64,000 bases of DNA from Streptomyces agglomeratus (GTDB taxonomy: Bacteria; Actinomycetota; Actinomycetes; Streptomycetales; Streptomycetaceae). Location of the stretch: positions 3,369,001 through 3,433,000 of the forward strand of contig NZ_MEHJ01000001.1 of the NCBI RefSeq assembly GCF_001746415.1, written 5' to 3'. The position numbers were made by a program, and so were the translations under genes. The notes below the pieces were generated by a model. The model searched no databases, was not told the origin of the DNA, and saw only the letters and a list, made by a program, of their open reading frames with translations. How positions within the stretch are numbered: the first letter of the stretch is position 1; every line of letters starts with the position of its first letter. This document shows positions 21,517 through 31,209 of the stretch, piece after piece.

Positions 21517-22464
21517 TGTATTGCCTTGAGAGGTTGGGGACGCGGCTGGCGGGTGGTTGGCCTTTCAGCGCGGTGTGTCCGCGGTGGTGATTGTAGGTGT
21601 GTAGCCACCGGGGGAAGGCGTCGCGTCGTTCCTGCTCGCTGCGGTAGGGGCGGCGTAGGCCCACTCATCGAGCAGGGTGCGGTTGAAGCGTTCGACCTTG
21701 CCGTTGGTCTGCGGCCGGTAGGGCCGGGTTCGTTTGTGGGCGATCCCGGCCGCTGCCAGCAGGTCGCGCCAGTCGCGTGAGCGGTAGCAGGAGCCGTTGT
21801 CGGTCAGGACGCGCTCGACGGTGATCCCGGCCTGGGTGAAGAATGCCTGGGCGCGGGTCCAGAAGCCGGTGGCGGTTTGCTTCTGCTCGTCGGTGTGGAT
21901 CTCGCTGTAGGCGAGGCGGGAGTGGTCGTCGACGGCGGTGTGCAGGTAGCTGTAGCCGGCGTTCGAGCGGGTCTTGCGGCCCGCTTGGCGGCCCAGGATC
22001 TTGTGTCCGCCGCCGTCGGGGATGTTGCCGAGCTTCTTGATGTCGACGTGGACGAGTTCGCCGGGCCGCTCGCGTTCGTAGCGGCGTATGACACGGCCGG
22101 TGGCCCGGTCCAGGTGCGTGAGGCGGGCCAGGCCGTAGCGGGTCAGCACCCGGTGCACGGTCGAGGGCACCAGCCGCAGCAAGTGCGCGATGCGGGCCGG
22201 CCCCCAGCGGCGCAGGACGCGGACCTTGATGATGCGCCGCTCGGTGCGGGTCGGGGTCCTGCGCGGGCTGATGCGCGGGCGACTGGAGCGGTCGCTCATG
22301 CCTGCTTCGCCGAACGTCCGGTAGCGGTCGGCCCAGCGCTGGGCGGTGGTGGGCGAGACCTGGAAGCGTTCGGCGGCACGGCGCAGGGGCCAGCCGTCCT
22401 CGACCACACAGCGGGCCAGACGCAGACGGCCGGTCTCGGTCAGGGGTGCATTACGGTGGGGCAC
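21512..22464 (-). pseudogene. IS481-family transposase, frameshifted
   Basis: The N-terminal part has a leucine-rich helix-turn-helix (RAAERFQVSPTTAQRWADRYR) and the rve integrase core with the DDE triad (DIKKLG, VLTDNGSCYRS, NGKVERFNRTLLDEW). After DEWAYA one base is missing in the run at 21647-21660. Restoring it gives the normal C-terminus (RPYRSEQERRDAF, WLHTYNHHRGHTAL, ending SRQYS) up to a TAG at 21512-21514. That stop lies in the duplicated target, not inside the element. Start GTG 22462-22464 (PHRNAPLTETGRLRLARC). The length of 953 bases is one short of a multiple of three. Confidence 0.88.
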
Positions 22465-22583
22465 GAGGGCCTTTCTGTTGGTGTAGACGTCGCAATCCAC
22501 ACCGAACCGGAAGGCCCTCACCCATTTCAAGATCCCTCAGCCGAGACCTCGCTCACCCGTCCACAACCTCCCGAGACAGAACA
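21517..22583 (-). mobile_element. IS481-family insertion sequence, 1067 bp
   Basis: Terminal 26-bp imperfect inverted repeats: the left end starts TGTATTGCC and the right end, reversed, TGTTCTGTC. They share GAGGTTG and GGACG at matching positions. It is bounded by the perfect 6-bp direct repeat CCTAGC. The single gene is frameshifted, so the copy is probably not autonomous. It sits between the ABC-F stop codon and the rplM promoter. Confidence 0.9.
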
Positions 22584-22589
22584 CCTAGC
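22584..22589. repeat. Right target-site duplication (CCTAGC)
   Basis: Second copy of the six-base duplication. It contains the TAG stop codon of the ABC-F gene (CTA at 22585-22587 on the plus strand). Confidence 0.88.
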
Positions 22590-24204
22590 GCGCCCGCTCG
22601 ACCCGCCGCTCGTCCCACACCGGCTCCGTCGTCTCCCGTACGACCCCGTCCGAACCGAAGACCAGGTACCGGTCGAAGGACTTCGCGAACCACCGGTCGT
22701 GCGTCACGGCCAGCACCGTCCCGTCGTACGCGTCCAGCCCCTCCTGGAGCGCCTCGGCGGACTCCAGGTCGAGGTTGTCCGTCGGCTCGTCCAGCAGCAG
22801 CGCGGTCGTCCCCTCCAGCTCCATCAGCAGGATCTGGAACCGCGCCTGCTGCCCACCCGACAGCCGGTCGAACGCCTGGTCGCCCTGGCGCTCCAGCTCG
22901 TACCGGCGCAGCGCCCCCATCGCCCCGCCCCGGTCCTTGGAGTGCTCGGACCACAGGATGTCGACGAGCGTCCGGCCGACCAGCTCGGGATGCGCGTGGG
23001 TCTGCGCGAAGTGCCCGGCGACCACCCGCGCGCCCAGCTTCCACTGCCCCGTGTGCCGGACGTCCTCCCCGGCGAGCAGCCGCAGGAAGTGCGACTTGCC
23101 CGAGCCGTTCGACCCGAGCACGGCGACCCGCTCCCCGTAGTAGACCTCCAGGTCGAACGGCTTCATCAGCCCGGTGAGCTCCAGCCCCTCGCACACCACG
23201 GCCCGCACCCCGGTGCGCCCGCCGCGCAGCCGCATCCGGATGTCCTGCTTGCGCGGCGGCTCCGGCGGAGGGCCCGCCTCCTCGAACTTCTCGAACCGGG
23301 TCCGCATGGCCCGGTACCGCGAGGCCATGTCGGGGCTGATCGCGGCCTGTCCGCGCAGCCTCAGCACCAGCGCCTTGAGTCGCGCGCGCTCCTCCTCCCA
23401 CCGGCGCAGCAGCTCCTCGAACCGCGCGAACCGCTCCGCCCGCGCCTCGTGGAAGGTGGCGAAGCCGGCGCCGTGCACCCACGCGTCGGCCCCCGTGGCC
23501 CCCGGCTCCAGGCTCACGATCTTGTCGGCGGCCCGCGACAGCAGCTCGCGGTCGTGCGACACGAAGAAGACCGTCTTACGGGTCTCCTTCAGCCGCTCCT
23601 CCAGCCATCGCTTGCCCGGCACGTCCAGGTAGTTGTCCGGCTCGTCGAGCAGCAGCACCTCGTCGGGGCCCCGCAGCAGCGCCTCCAGTACGAGCCGCTT
23701 CTGCTCACCGCCGCTGAGCGTGCGCACCTCGCGGAACTGCGCCTTGTCGTACTCGATCCCCAGCGCCGCCATGGAGCACATGTCCCAGACGGTCTCGGCC
23801 TCGTACCCGCCGGCCTCCGCCCAGTCGGACAGCGCCTGCGCGTAGGCCATCTGCGCCTTCTCGTCGTCCACCGTCAGGATCTTGTGCTCGGCCTGGTCGA
23901 CGGCGGCGGCCGCCTCCCGGATCCGCTCCGGGGACACCGAGACCAGCAGGTCACGCACGGTCCGCTCGTCCTGCACCGACCCCACGAACTGGCCCATCAC
24001 GCCGAGCCCGCCGCTGACCGTCACGGACCCGCCGTGCGGCTGCAACTGCCGCGAGATCAGCCGGAGCAGCGTCGTCTTGCCCGCTCCGTTCGGCCCGACC
24101 AGGGCCACGACCGCGCCCTCCCCGACCCGGAAGGAGACGTCACCGAGCAACGGCCGCCCGTCCGGCAGGTAGTACTCGACGTGTGCGGCCTCAAGATGTC
24201 CCAT
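22585..24204 (-). CDS. ABC-F family ATPase (ribosome-associated type)
   Basis: 539 residues, two ABC domains and no membrane segment: Walker A GPNGAGKTTLL and GSNGSGKSHFL, signatures LSGGEQKRLVLEALL and LSGGQQARFQILLME, Walker B LLLDEPDNYLD and LLLDEPTDNLD. The linker between the domains is charged and helical. ABC-F proteins act on the ribosome as translation factors or antibiotic-resistance proteins; which applies is unknown. ATG 24202-24204 gives the usual MGHLEAAHVEYYLPDGR start. The last codon abuts the insertion element. Confidence 0.92.
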   Translation of the reverse strand: MGHLEAAHVEYYLPDGRPLLGDVSFRVGEGAVVALVGPNGAGKTTLLRLISRQLQPHGGSVTVSGGLGVMGQFVGSVQDERTVRDLLVSVSPERIREAAAAVDQAEHKILTVDDEKAQMAYAQALSDWAEAGGYEAETVWDMCSMAALGIEYDKAQFREVRTLSGGEQKRLVLEALLRGPDEVLLLDEPDNYLDVPGKRWLEERLKETRKTVFFVSHDRELLSRAADKIVSLEPGATGADAWVHGAGFATFHEARAERFARFEELLRRWEEERARLKALVLRLRGQAAISPDMASRYRAMRTRFEKFEEAGPPPEPPRKQDIRMRLRGGRTGVRAVVCEGLELTGLMKPFDLEVYYGERVAVLGSNGSGKSHFLRLLAGEDVRHTGQWKLGARVVAGHFAQTHAHPELVGRTLVDILWSEHSKDRGGAMGALRRYELERQGDQAFDRLSGGQQARFQILLMELEGTTALLLDEPTDNLDLESAEALQEGLDAYDGTVLAVTHDRWFAKSFDRYLVFGSDGVVRETTEPVWDERRVERAR

Positions 24205-24260
24205 GCTCCGCATTGTCGCCGCCGTCCGCCGCATCACCCAACCGGATTAGGATGCGCGGC

Positions 24261-25151
24261 ATGAGCTTTGGGCAAGGGGGGCCCTCCTGGGGTGGCCCCG
24301 AGGGACAGCAGAGCCCTCAGGATCCGTACGGAACACACACCGCACCCGACACGCCGGACTGGGCGGCGCTCGCCGACGCCTCCGCCGCGCGCGCCCGCCG
24401 CAAGCGGTGGATGTACATCGGCGGCGGCGTCCTGGCGACCGCCGTGGTCGGCGCGATCGTCGCCACAGCAGTCGTCACGACGAACAGCGGCACGAACACC
24501 GACAACACCAACTCCGCGAGCGAGCTGCCGACGCCGGAGACCCTGCCGACCGAGTCCGCCCAGCCCGGCCCCTCCTTCTCCTCGCAGGCGCCGCCGCCCC
24601 CGCCGAACCCCAGGGACTTCATCTCCAGCGCGAAGAAGGACACGCTCCCGCTGAGCGCCGACAGCCTCTTCCCCGGCAAGAAGCTCAAGATGGGCGACCG
24701 CGCGTACGCCAAGGGCGCGACGAACACCACCACGAGCTGCTCCGCCGCGACCCAGGGCGCGCTGGGCGGCGTACTCGCCAACAACGGTTGCGACCAGGTC
24801 ATCCGCGCGACGTACTCCAAGGACGGCGTGGCCGTCACCGTCGGCGTCGCGGTCTTCGACACCGCCGCCCAGGCCGCCAAGGCCAAGGAGCAGGCGAGCG
24901 GCGGACTCGCCTCGCTCCCCGGCGGCGGCGTTCCCACGTTCTGCCGGGGCGGCTCGGTCTGCCTCAGGACCGCCAACGCCTACGGCCGCTACGCGTACTT
25001 CACCGTCAGCGGCTTCACCAGCGGCAAGAACGCGACGACGGCCGACAAGGACGTCTACACGACCAGCGACGACCTCGCGGAGTTCACCTTCCGCCAGATC
25101 CACCAGCGCGGGAAGACCCAGGCGTCAGCAGCAGCCGTCGCCGGCCAGTGA
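24261..25151 (+). CDS. Membrane-anchored exported protein of unknown function
   Basis: 296 residues: a Gly/Pro/Gln-rich cytosolic start, one transmembrane helix (about 48-72, [24 protein letters not shown] region), a Thr/Ser/Pro-rich linker, then an extracellular domain with four Cys ([22 protein letters not shown]) that may form two disulfides. The motif set is typical of streptomycete secreted proteins but has no known activity. ATG 24261 has AGGA eight bases upstream; ATG 24252 is possible. Its 3' end overlaps convergent truA by 27 bases. Confidence 0.82.
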   Translation: MSFGQGGPSWGGPEGQQSPQDPYGTHTAPDTPDWAALADASAARARRKRWMYIGGGVLATAVVGAIVATAVVTTNSGTNTDNTNSASELPTPETLPTESAQPGPSFSSQAPPPPPNPRDFISSAKKDTLPLSADSLFPGKKLKMGDRAYAKGATNTTTSCSAATQGALGGVLANNGCDQVIRATYSKDGVAVTVGVAVFDTAAQAAKAKEQASGGLASLPGGGVPTFCRGGSVCLRTANAYGRYAYFTVSGFTSGKNATTADKDVYTTSDDLAEFTFRQIHQRGKTQASAAAVAGQ

Positions 25152-26009
25152 GCCGGCCGGCGCCCCCGGCAGCGTCCGCATGTTGCGGGCCTGCCGGGCC
25201 CGCGCCGCCAGCAGGTCGTCGGCCGGGTAGCCGACTTCCTCCAGGGTGAGCCCGTGCGGGCGTACGACATGGACGGCCGAGTCACGTTCGCCCGCCGCAA
25301 GCACCTTTCCGGGCCAGTCCGCGTCCCGGTGCCCGTCGCCGACGAACAGCATCGCCCCCACCAGCGAGCGCACCATGTTGTGGCAGAAGGCATCGGCGCG
25401 CACGGTGGCGGTGATGATCCCGTCCGCTCCCCGCTCCCAGCTCAGCTGCTGCAAGGTCCGGATGGTCGTCGCGCCCTCACGCCGCTTGCAGTACGCCGCG
25501 AAGTCGTGCTCCCCGACCAGCCGCGCGGCCGCCCGGTTCATCGCGTCGACGTCCAGGGGCCAGTCGTGCCACAGCACGTGCCCGCGCAGCAGCGGGTCGA
25601 CGCCCCCGGGGTTGTCCGTCACGCGGTACGCGTAGCGCCGCCACACGGCCGCGAACCTGGCGTTGAACCCCGCCGGAGCCTCGGCCACCTTCCAGACCCG
25701 TACGTCGTGCGGCAGCCGCCCCGCGAGCCGCCGCAGCAGCTTGTCGTGGTGCTCCGCCCACACGTCCTCGGGCAGGTCGACGTGCGCGACCTGGCCGCGC
25801 GCGTGCACGCCCGAGTCCGTACGCCCGGCGACCGTCAGCTCGTACGTGCGCGGGGACCGCGTCACGGTCCGCAGCGCGCTCTCCAGCTCGCCCTGGACCG
25901 TGCGCCGCTCGGTCTGCTTCGCCCACCCGGAAAAGTCCTTGCCGTCGTACGAGAGATCCAGCCGCACCCGCACGAACCCCGGCGCCGCACCCTCAATGTC
26001 CTCGCTCAC
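25125..26009 (-). CDS. truA: tRNA pseudouridine(38-40) synthase TruA
   Basis: 294 residues. The catalytic Asp lies in [14 protein letters not shown], with [14 protein letters not shown] at the N-terminus and [14 protein letters not shown] near the active site. It modifies U38-U40 in tRNA anticodon arms. It follows rplQ as usual, but a strong terminator separates them. Confidence 0.95.
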   Translation of the reverse strand: MSEDIEGAAPGFVRVRLDLSYDGKDFSGWAKQTERRTVQGELESALRTVTRSPRTYELTVAGRTDSGVHARGQVAHVDLPEDVWAEHHDKLLRRLAGRLPHDVRVWKVAEAPAGFNARFAAVWRRYAYRVTDNPGGVDPLLRGHVLWHDWPLDVDAMNRAAARLVGEHDFAAYCKRREGATTIRTLQQLSWERGADGIITATVRADAFCHNMVRSLVGAMLFVGDGHRDADWPGKVLAAGERDSAVHVVRPHGLTLEEVGYPADDLLAARARQARNMRTLPGAPAGSLAGDGCC

Positions 26010-26030
26010 CAGCGCATCCTCTCAAAAGCA

Positions 26031-26079
26031 GCAAAAACAGAGCGGGCCCGCACCGCCCCGAAGGGTGATGCGGGCCCGC
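26031..26079 (-). terminator. Rho-independent terminator after rplQ
   Basis: An 11-bp perfect stem (GCGGGCCCGCA 26042-26052 with TGCGGGCCCGC 26069-26079). On the minus strand it is followed by CTCTGTTTTTGC. It ends the alpha operon 19 bases past rplQ. Confidence 0.85.
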
Positions 26080-26097
26080 CCGGTGGAGTCAGAACGC

Positions 26098-26595
26098 TCA
26101 GGCGTCCTTGGACTCGCCCTCGGCAGCCTCGGCGGCCGGAGCGTCGTCCTGGGCAGCCTCGTCCTTCTTGGCTGCGTCTTCCTTCACCGCACGCTTCGTC
26201 GCGGCCTCGGCCTCACCGGTGGCCTGCTGCGCCACGGTCAGGGCCTCGACCAGCTCGATGACGGCCATCGGGGCGTTGTCGCCACGACGGTTGCCGATCT
26301 TCGTGATGCGGGTGTAACCACCGGGGCGGTTCTCGTACCGCGGGGCGATCTCGGTGAAGAGCGTGTGCACGACGCTCTTGTCCGTGATCGTCTGCAGCAC
26401 CAGGCGACGGTTGTGGATGTCGCCCTTCTTCGCCTTGGTGACCAGACGCTCGGCGACGGGGCGCAGGCGGCGGGCCTTGGCCTCGGTCGTCGTGATGCGG
26501 CCGTGCTCGAACAGCGACTTCGCCAGGTTGGCGAGAAGCAGACGCTCGTGCGCGGCGCTGCCGCCCAGACGGGCACCCTTTGCGGGACGCGGCAT
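26098..26595 (-). CDS. rplQ: 50S ribosomal protein L17
   Basis: bL17 with the core [25 protein letters not shown] and [16 protein letters not shown] [14 protein letters not shown]. 165 residues, because of a Glu/Ala-rich acidic C-terminal tail beyond the usual ~120. Last gene of the alpha operon, 170 bases after rpoA. Confidence 0.97.
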   Translation of the reverse strand: MPRPAKGARLGGSAAHERLLLANLAKSLFEHGRITTTEAKARRLRPVAERLVTKAKKGDIHNRRLVLQTITDKSVVHTLFTEIAPRYENRPGGYTRITKIGNRRGDNAPMAVIELVEALTVAQQATGEAEAATKRAVKEDAAKKDEAAQDDAPAAEAAEGESKDA

Positions 26596-26681
26596 GGTGA
26601 TTCTCCTTGTGTCTGCACCGGCCGTATCAGGTACCGGTGTCAGTTCCCGCGAGGCGGCTGCCCCGCGAAAGTCATTGGTGC

Positions 26682-26711
26682 GCCGGTGCGGGCCGTACAG
26701 CCCGCACCGGC
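26682..26711 (-). other. Strong hairpin between rpoA and rplQ
   Basis: A perfect 12-bp stem (GCCGGTGCGGGC with GCCCGCACCGGC) around a six-base loop. No T run follows in either direction, so it is more likely an RNA-processing or stability element than a terminator. Confidence 0.55.
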
Positions 26712-26766
26712 GGCATCAGGCCGGTCCGGCGAGCGGGGACGAACCCCGCCGCCGGGACCGGATTGA

Positions 26767-27789
26767 TCAGTACTGCTCGGTCTCGACGAAACCGGCGTCC
26801 GCGTCGTCGTCGGCGCCGAAGGCGTCGGCGGCGGCGGTCGGGTCGAATCCGGGCGGGCTGTCCTTGAGGGCCAGGCCCATGCCGGCCAGCTTCGCCTTGA
26901 CCTCGTCGATCGACTTCGCACCGAAGTTACGGATGTCGAGCAGGTCGGCCTCGGAGCGCGCCACGAGCTCACCCACGGAGTGGATGCCCTCACGCTTGAG
27001 GCAGTTGTACGAACGAACGGTGAGCTCGAGCTCCTCGATCGGCAGCGCCAGGTCGGCGGCCAGGGCGGCGTCCGTGGGGGACGGGCCCATGTCGATGCCC
27101 TCGGCGTCGATGTTGAGCTCGCGCGCCAGACCGAACAGCTCGACCAGGGTCTTACCGGCGGACGCCATGGCGTCACGCGGGCGCATGGCCTGCTTGGTCT
27201 CGACGTCGACGATCAGCTTGTCGAAGTCGGTGCGCTGCTCGACACGGGTCGCCTCGACCTTGTACGTGACCTTGAGCACCGGCGAGTAGATGGAGTCGAC
27301 CGGAATACGGCCGATCTCCTGGCCCACCTGCTTGTTCTGGACGGCGGAGACGTAGCCGCGACCGCGCTCGACGGTCAGCTCCATCTCCAGCTTGCCCTTG
27401 CCGTTCAGCGTCGCGAGAACGAGGTCCGGGTTGTGGACCTCGACGCCGGCCGGCGGGGCGATGTCAGCAGCGGTGACCAGACCCGGTCCCTGCTTGCGCA
27501 GGTACATGACGACGGGCTCGTCGTGCTCGCTGGAAACCACCAGCTGCTTGATGTTCAGGATGAGGTCGGTGACGTCCTCCTTGACACCCGGCACGGTGGT
27601 GAACTCGTGCAGGACGCCGTCGATCCGGATGCTGGTGACAGCGGCACCGGGGATCGAGGAGAGGAGCGTACGGCGAAGCGAGTTGCCGAGGGTGTAACCG
27701 AAGCCCGGCTCGAGGGGCTCGATCACGAACCGCGAGCGGTACTCGTCGACGACCTCTTCGGTCAGCGACGGACGCTGAGCGATAAGCAT
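26767..27789 (-). CDS. rpoA: RNA polymerase alpha subunit
   Basis: 340 residues. The N-terminal dimerisation domain has [22 protein letters not shown]; the C-terminal domain (about 245-315) has [23 protein letters not shown] and [14 protein letters not shown] for UP-element and activator contact. Start [12 protein letters not shown] at 27787-27789; an ATG 24 bases upstream is unlikely. Confidence 0.98.
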   Translation of the reverse strand: MLIAQRPSLTEEVVDEYRSRFVIEPLEPGFGYTLGNSLRRTLLSSIPGAAVTSIRIDGVLHEFTTVPGVKEDVTDLILNIKQLVVSSEHDEPVVMYLRKQGPGLVTAADIAPPAGVEVHNPDLVLATLNGKGKLEMELTVERGRGYVSAVQNKQVGQEIGRIPVDSIYSPVLKVTYKVEATRVEQRTDFDKLIVDVETKQAMRPRDAMASAGKTLVELFGLARELNIDAEGIDMGPSPTDAALAADLALPIEELELTVRSYNCLKREGIHSVGELVARSEADLLDIRNFGAKSIDEVKAKLAGMGLALKDSPPGFDPTAAADAFGADDDADAGFVETEQY

Positions 27790-27952
27790 GAGAAATGCCT
27801 CCAGTCTTGGCACCCACTATTTGATGCCAACTGTTACAAGGGTACGGGCGGCACGGCCCGAAGGACCGTACCGCCCGAGTACAGCGCGATCGGAAGTGAA
27901 GGTCGGTCTTCACTCCGGGCGCACTGCAACAACCAGAGTCGGACGCGAAGCG

Positions 27953-28357
27953 TCAGACGCGGCGGCGCTTGGGAGGGCGGCAGCCGTTGTGCGGGGTGGG
28001 CGTGACGTCCTGGATCGAGCCGACCTCGAGGCCAGTGGCCTGGAGGGAGCGGATCGCGGTCTCACGGCCGGAGCCGGGACCCTTGACGAAGACGTCAACC
28101 TTGCGCATGCCGTGCTCCTGCGCGCGGCGGGCGGCCGACTCGGCGGCCATCTGCGCGGCGAAGGGGGTGGACTTGCGCGAGCCCTTGAAGCCGACGTGGC
28201 CGGCGGAGGCCCAGGAGATCACGTTGCCCGAGGGGTCCGTGATCGAGACGATCGTGTTGTTGAACGTGCTCTTGATGTGGGCGTGCCCATGAGCGACGTT
28301 CTTCTTTTCCTTGCGGCGCACCTTCTTGACAGCGCCCTGACGACCCTTGGGGGGCAT
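27953..28357 (-). CDS. rpsK: 30S ribosomal protein S11
   Basis: uS11, 134 residues, with [30 protein letters not shown] and the C-terminal [16 protein letters not shown]. It is followed directly by rpoA; no rpsD lies between them, unlike in many bacteria. Confidence 0.97.
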   Translation of the reverse strand: MPPKGRQGAVKKVRRKEKKNVAHGHAHIKSTFNNTIVSITDPSGNVISWASAGHVGFKGSRKSTPFAAQMAAESAARRAQEHGMRKVDVFVKGPGSGRETAIRSLQATGLEVGSIQDVTPTPHNGCRPPKRRRV

Positions 28358-28450
28358 CTATTACTCCTACGGGAGGTGGTCGGTCCTCAGCGAAGACCGC
28401 TTGGGGGTCCGGGGGTGTCCCCCGGATCACACAGTGCGTCCGGCTGAGGA

Positions 28451-28831
28451 CTACTTCTTGCCCGGCTTCTTCTTGCCGGCGATCGCGCGACGCGGGCCCT
28501 TGCGGGTACGAGCGTTCGTGCTGGTGCGCTGGCCGTGGACCGGCAGGCCGCGGCGGTGACGCAGACCCTGGTAGCAGCCGATCTCGACCTTGCGGCGGAT
28601 GTCGGCCTGCACCTCGCGACGGAGGTCACCCTCGGTCTTGAAGTTGACGTCGACGTACTCGCGGATCTTGACGAGGTCTTCCTCGCCGAGGTCACGGACG
28701 CGCGTGTCGGGGTTCACGCCGGTAGCGGCGAGAGTCTCCTGGGCACGGGTACGACCGATGCCGAAGACGTAGGTGAGGGCGACCTCGATACGCTTTTCGC
28801 GCGGGAGGTCAACGCCTTCAAGGCGTGCCAT
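28451..28831 (-). CDS. rpsM: 30S ribosomal protein S13
   Basis: uS13, 126 residues: [20 protein letters not shown] at the start, a helix-hairpin region [14 protein letters not shown], and [15 protein letters not shown]. The basic tail ends KKKPGKK. Confidence 0.97.
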   Translation of the reverse strand: MARLEGVDLPREKRIEVALTYVFGIGRTRAQETLAATGVNPDTRVRDLGEEDLVKIREYVDVNFKTEGDLRREVQADIRRKVEIGCYQGLRHRRGLPVHGQRTSTNARTRKGPRRAIAGKKKPGKK

Positions 28832-29023
28832 TCATGGCTCCTGTTTGCTCGGAGGTCTTCCGCAGAACCGCTCCGTGGCCGCCGACCACCCTCATCAAGA
28901 GAGCGGTACGGACCAGGTCCCCGGCCTCCGCCGGAGGTGTCAGCACCCGTGGGCACTGGGTTCTGCGTAATTACGTTTTTACGTGCGTCGCGCGAAGTTC
29001 TGCGAGATGCAGGGGGTCGTGCG

Positions 29024-29137
29024 TCAGCCCTGGCGCTGCTTGTGGCGCAGGTTTTCGCAGATGACCATGACCCGGCCGTGACGGCGGATCACCTTGCACT
29101 TGTCGCAGATCTTCTTGACGCTCGGCTTGACCTTCAT
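29024..29137 (-). CDS. rpmJ: 50S ribosomal protein L36
   Basis: bL36, only 37 residues: [19 protein letters not shown] followed by [18 protein letters not shown]. The three Cys and one His (C11, C14, C27, H32) make it the zinc-binding form. Between infA and rpsM as usual. Confidence 0.95.
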   Translation of the reverse strand: MKVKPSVKKICDKCKVIRRHGRVMVICENLRHKQRQG

Positions 29138-29199
29138 GGGATGTGAGGTTCTCCGGGTCAGTGCCAATCACCCCGTGAGACACGGGGCGCGGGCAAGAT

Positions 29200-29421
29200 C
29201 TACTTGTACCGGTAGACGATCCGGCCACGCGTCAGGTCGTACGGAGACAGCTCCACGACGACCCGGTCATCCGGGAGGATGCGGATGTAGTGCATACGCA
29301 TCTTGCCGCTGATGTGCGCTAGGACTTTGTGACCGTTCTGAAGTTCCACCTTGAACATTGCGTTCGGGAGGGACTCGATCACGGTGCCCTCGATTTCGAT
29401 GGCACCTTGCTTCTTGGCCAC
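29200..29421 (-). CDS. infA: Translation initiation factor IF-1
   Basis: 73 residues, one OB fold: [39 protein letters not shown] and [15 protein letters not shown]. Binds the ribosomal A site during initiation. Confidence 0.97.
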   Translation of the reverse strand: MAKKQGAIEIEGTVIESLPNAMFKVELQNGHKVLAHISGKMRMHYIRILPDDRVVVELSPYDLTRGRIVYRYK

Positions 29422-29592
29422 GCTTCGCCCTTCGAATCGGCTACCTTGATCGACTCACGCATCCGTATGCAGGCATACGGGTACACGCGAGCCGACGAGT
29501 CAGTCTACGTCAGGCACCCGGAAAAGACGAATCCGGGGAGTTTGCCCAACTGTCAAGATCGTTAAGCTGTTCGGTCCAGGCGGCTGTCGGGC

Positions 29593-30429
29593 TCAGGCGA
29601 GCGGGTCCGGCGCGGCGGTCACGCCGTACTCCGCCAGCTTCGCCTTGCCGCCGTCGACGGCGGTCAGGACCAACGGCCCCTCCTCCGTCAGCGCCACGGA
29701 GTGCTCCCAGTGCGAGGACCAGGTGCCGTCGGTGGTGACGACGGTCCAGTTGTCCTCCAGGACATCCGTGCGCGCCGTACCGAGGCTCACCATCGGCTCG
29801 ATCGCCAGGCAGAAGCCGGGGACCAGCTTCGGGCCCTTGCCGCGCTTGCGCGTGACGTAGTTCAGCAGGTGCGGGTCCATGTGCATCTCGGAGCCGATGC
29901 CGTGGCCGCCGTAGTCCTCGATGATCCCGTACTTGCCCGTCGCCGGACGGGGCTGGCGGCGGATGTACGACTCGATCGCCTTGGAGATGTCGACCAGCCG
30001 GTTGCCCAGCTTCATCGCGGCCAGGCCGGCCCACATCGACTCCTCGGTCACCCGGGAGAGCTCGATCAGCTCGGGCGCGTGACCCGTACCGACGAAGGCG
30101 GTGTACGCCGCGTCCCCGTGCCAGCCGTCGACGATCGCGCCGGCGTCGATCGAGATGATGTCGCCGTCCTTGAGGACCGTCTTCTCGTCCGGGATGCCGT
30201 GGACGACGACCTCGTTGACCGAGGTGCAGATGGTCGCGGGGAAACCGCCGTACCCGAGGAAGTTCGACTTCGCGCCGTGCTCGGCGAGCACCTTGCGGGA
30301 GACCTCGTCCAGGTCCCGGGTGGTGGCGCCCGGCACGGCCGCCTCGCGCGTGGCCGCGTGGACGGCGGCGACGACCAGCCCCGCCTCGCGCATCTTCGCG
30401 ATCTGCTCGGGGGTCTTGATCTCCACCAT
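29593..30429 (-). CDS. map: Methionine aminopeptidase, type I
   Basis: Removes initiator Met from nascent proteins. 278 residues from MVEIKTPEQIAKMREAG. Metal ligands are visible in ISIDAGAIVDGWHGDAAY, GHGIGSEMHMDP and AIEPMVSLG. ATG 30427-30429 was chosen over 30456 because of the AAGG upstream. It is separated from adk by 117 bases. Confidence 0.95.
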   Translation of the reverse strand: MVEIKTPEQIAKMREAGLVVAAVHAATREAAVPGATTRDLDEVSRKVLAEHGAKSNFLGYGGFPATICTSVNEVVVHGIPDEKTVLKDGDIISIDAGAIVDGWHGDAAYTAFVGTGHAPELIELSRVTEESMWAGLAAMKLGNRLVDISKAIESYIRRQPRPATGKYGIIEDYGGHGIGSEMHMDPHLLNYVTRKRGKGPKLVPGFCLAIEPMVSLGTARTDVLEDNWTVVTTDGTWSSHWEHSVALTEEGPLVLTAVDGGKAKLAEYGVTAAPDPLA

Positions 30430-30546
30430 GCGTGTGCCTTCCGCCTTCGCTGTCATTACGCGGTAACCGCTTGTCCTACGTGCCCAACAGTACGGCCGCG
30501 GTGCCTCTCGGACACCGCGGCCGCAACCGTTGTACTGCTCGCTCGC

Positions 30547-31209
30547 TCAGCCCTCGTCGGAGGACTTCTTCAGGGCTTCCATCGCGCGCTTGGTCACTTC
30601 GTCGACCTTGCCCAGCGCGGAGATGGTGACCACCAGGCCCTGAGCCTTGTAGTGGTCGATGATCGGCTCGGTCTCGCTGTGGTAGACCTCCAGCCGGCGC
30701 CGCACCGTTTCCTCGGTGTCGTCACCGCGCTGGTAGAGCTCGCCGCCGCAGACATCACAGACGCCGTCTTCCTTGGGCGGGCTGTACGTCACGTGGAAGA
30801 CGTGGCTCGAGTCGTTGCGGCAGGTACGACGGCCCGCGATCCGCTTCACGACCTCGTCCTCGGGGACTTCCAGGTCCAGCACGCCGTCGAGCTGCTGGCC
30901 CTCGGCCTTCAGCGACGCGTCGAGCGCCACGGCCTGCGAGACGTTCCGCGGGAAGCCGTCCAGCAGGAAACCGCCCTCGGCGTCGGCCTGGGCCATGCGG
31001 TCCTTGGCCATCCCGATGGTGACCTCGTCCGGTACCAGGTTGCCGGCGTCCATGAACGCCTTCGCCTGCTTGCCAAGGTCGGTGCCCTGGCTGATGTTGG
31101 CTCGGAAGAGGTCGCCCGTTGAGATGTGCGGGATCGACAGGTTCTTGGCAAGGAACGCGGCCTGCGTTCCCTTGCCGGCACCGGGCGGCCCGACGAGGAC
31201 GATTCGCAT
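30547..31209 (-). CDS. adk: Adenylate kinase
   Basis: 220 residues. P-loop GPPGAGKGTQA, AMP-binding STGDLFRANI and DGFPRNVSQA. The LID contains a four-Cys zinc site (CRN... CDVCGG), as in Gram-positive enzymes. The start shares one base with the secY stop. Confidence 0.97.
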   Translation of the reverse strand: MRIVLVGPPGAGKGTQAAFLAKNLSIPHISTGDLFRANISQGTDLGKQAKAFMDAGNLVPDEVTIGMAKDRMAQADAEGGFLLDGFPRNVSQAVALDASLKAEGQQLDGVLDLEVPEDEVVKRIAGRRTCRNDSSHVFHVTYSPPKEDGVCDVCGGELYQRGDDTEETVRRRLEVYHSETEPIIDHYKAQGLVVTISALGKVDEVTKRAMEALKKSSDEG

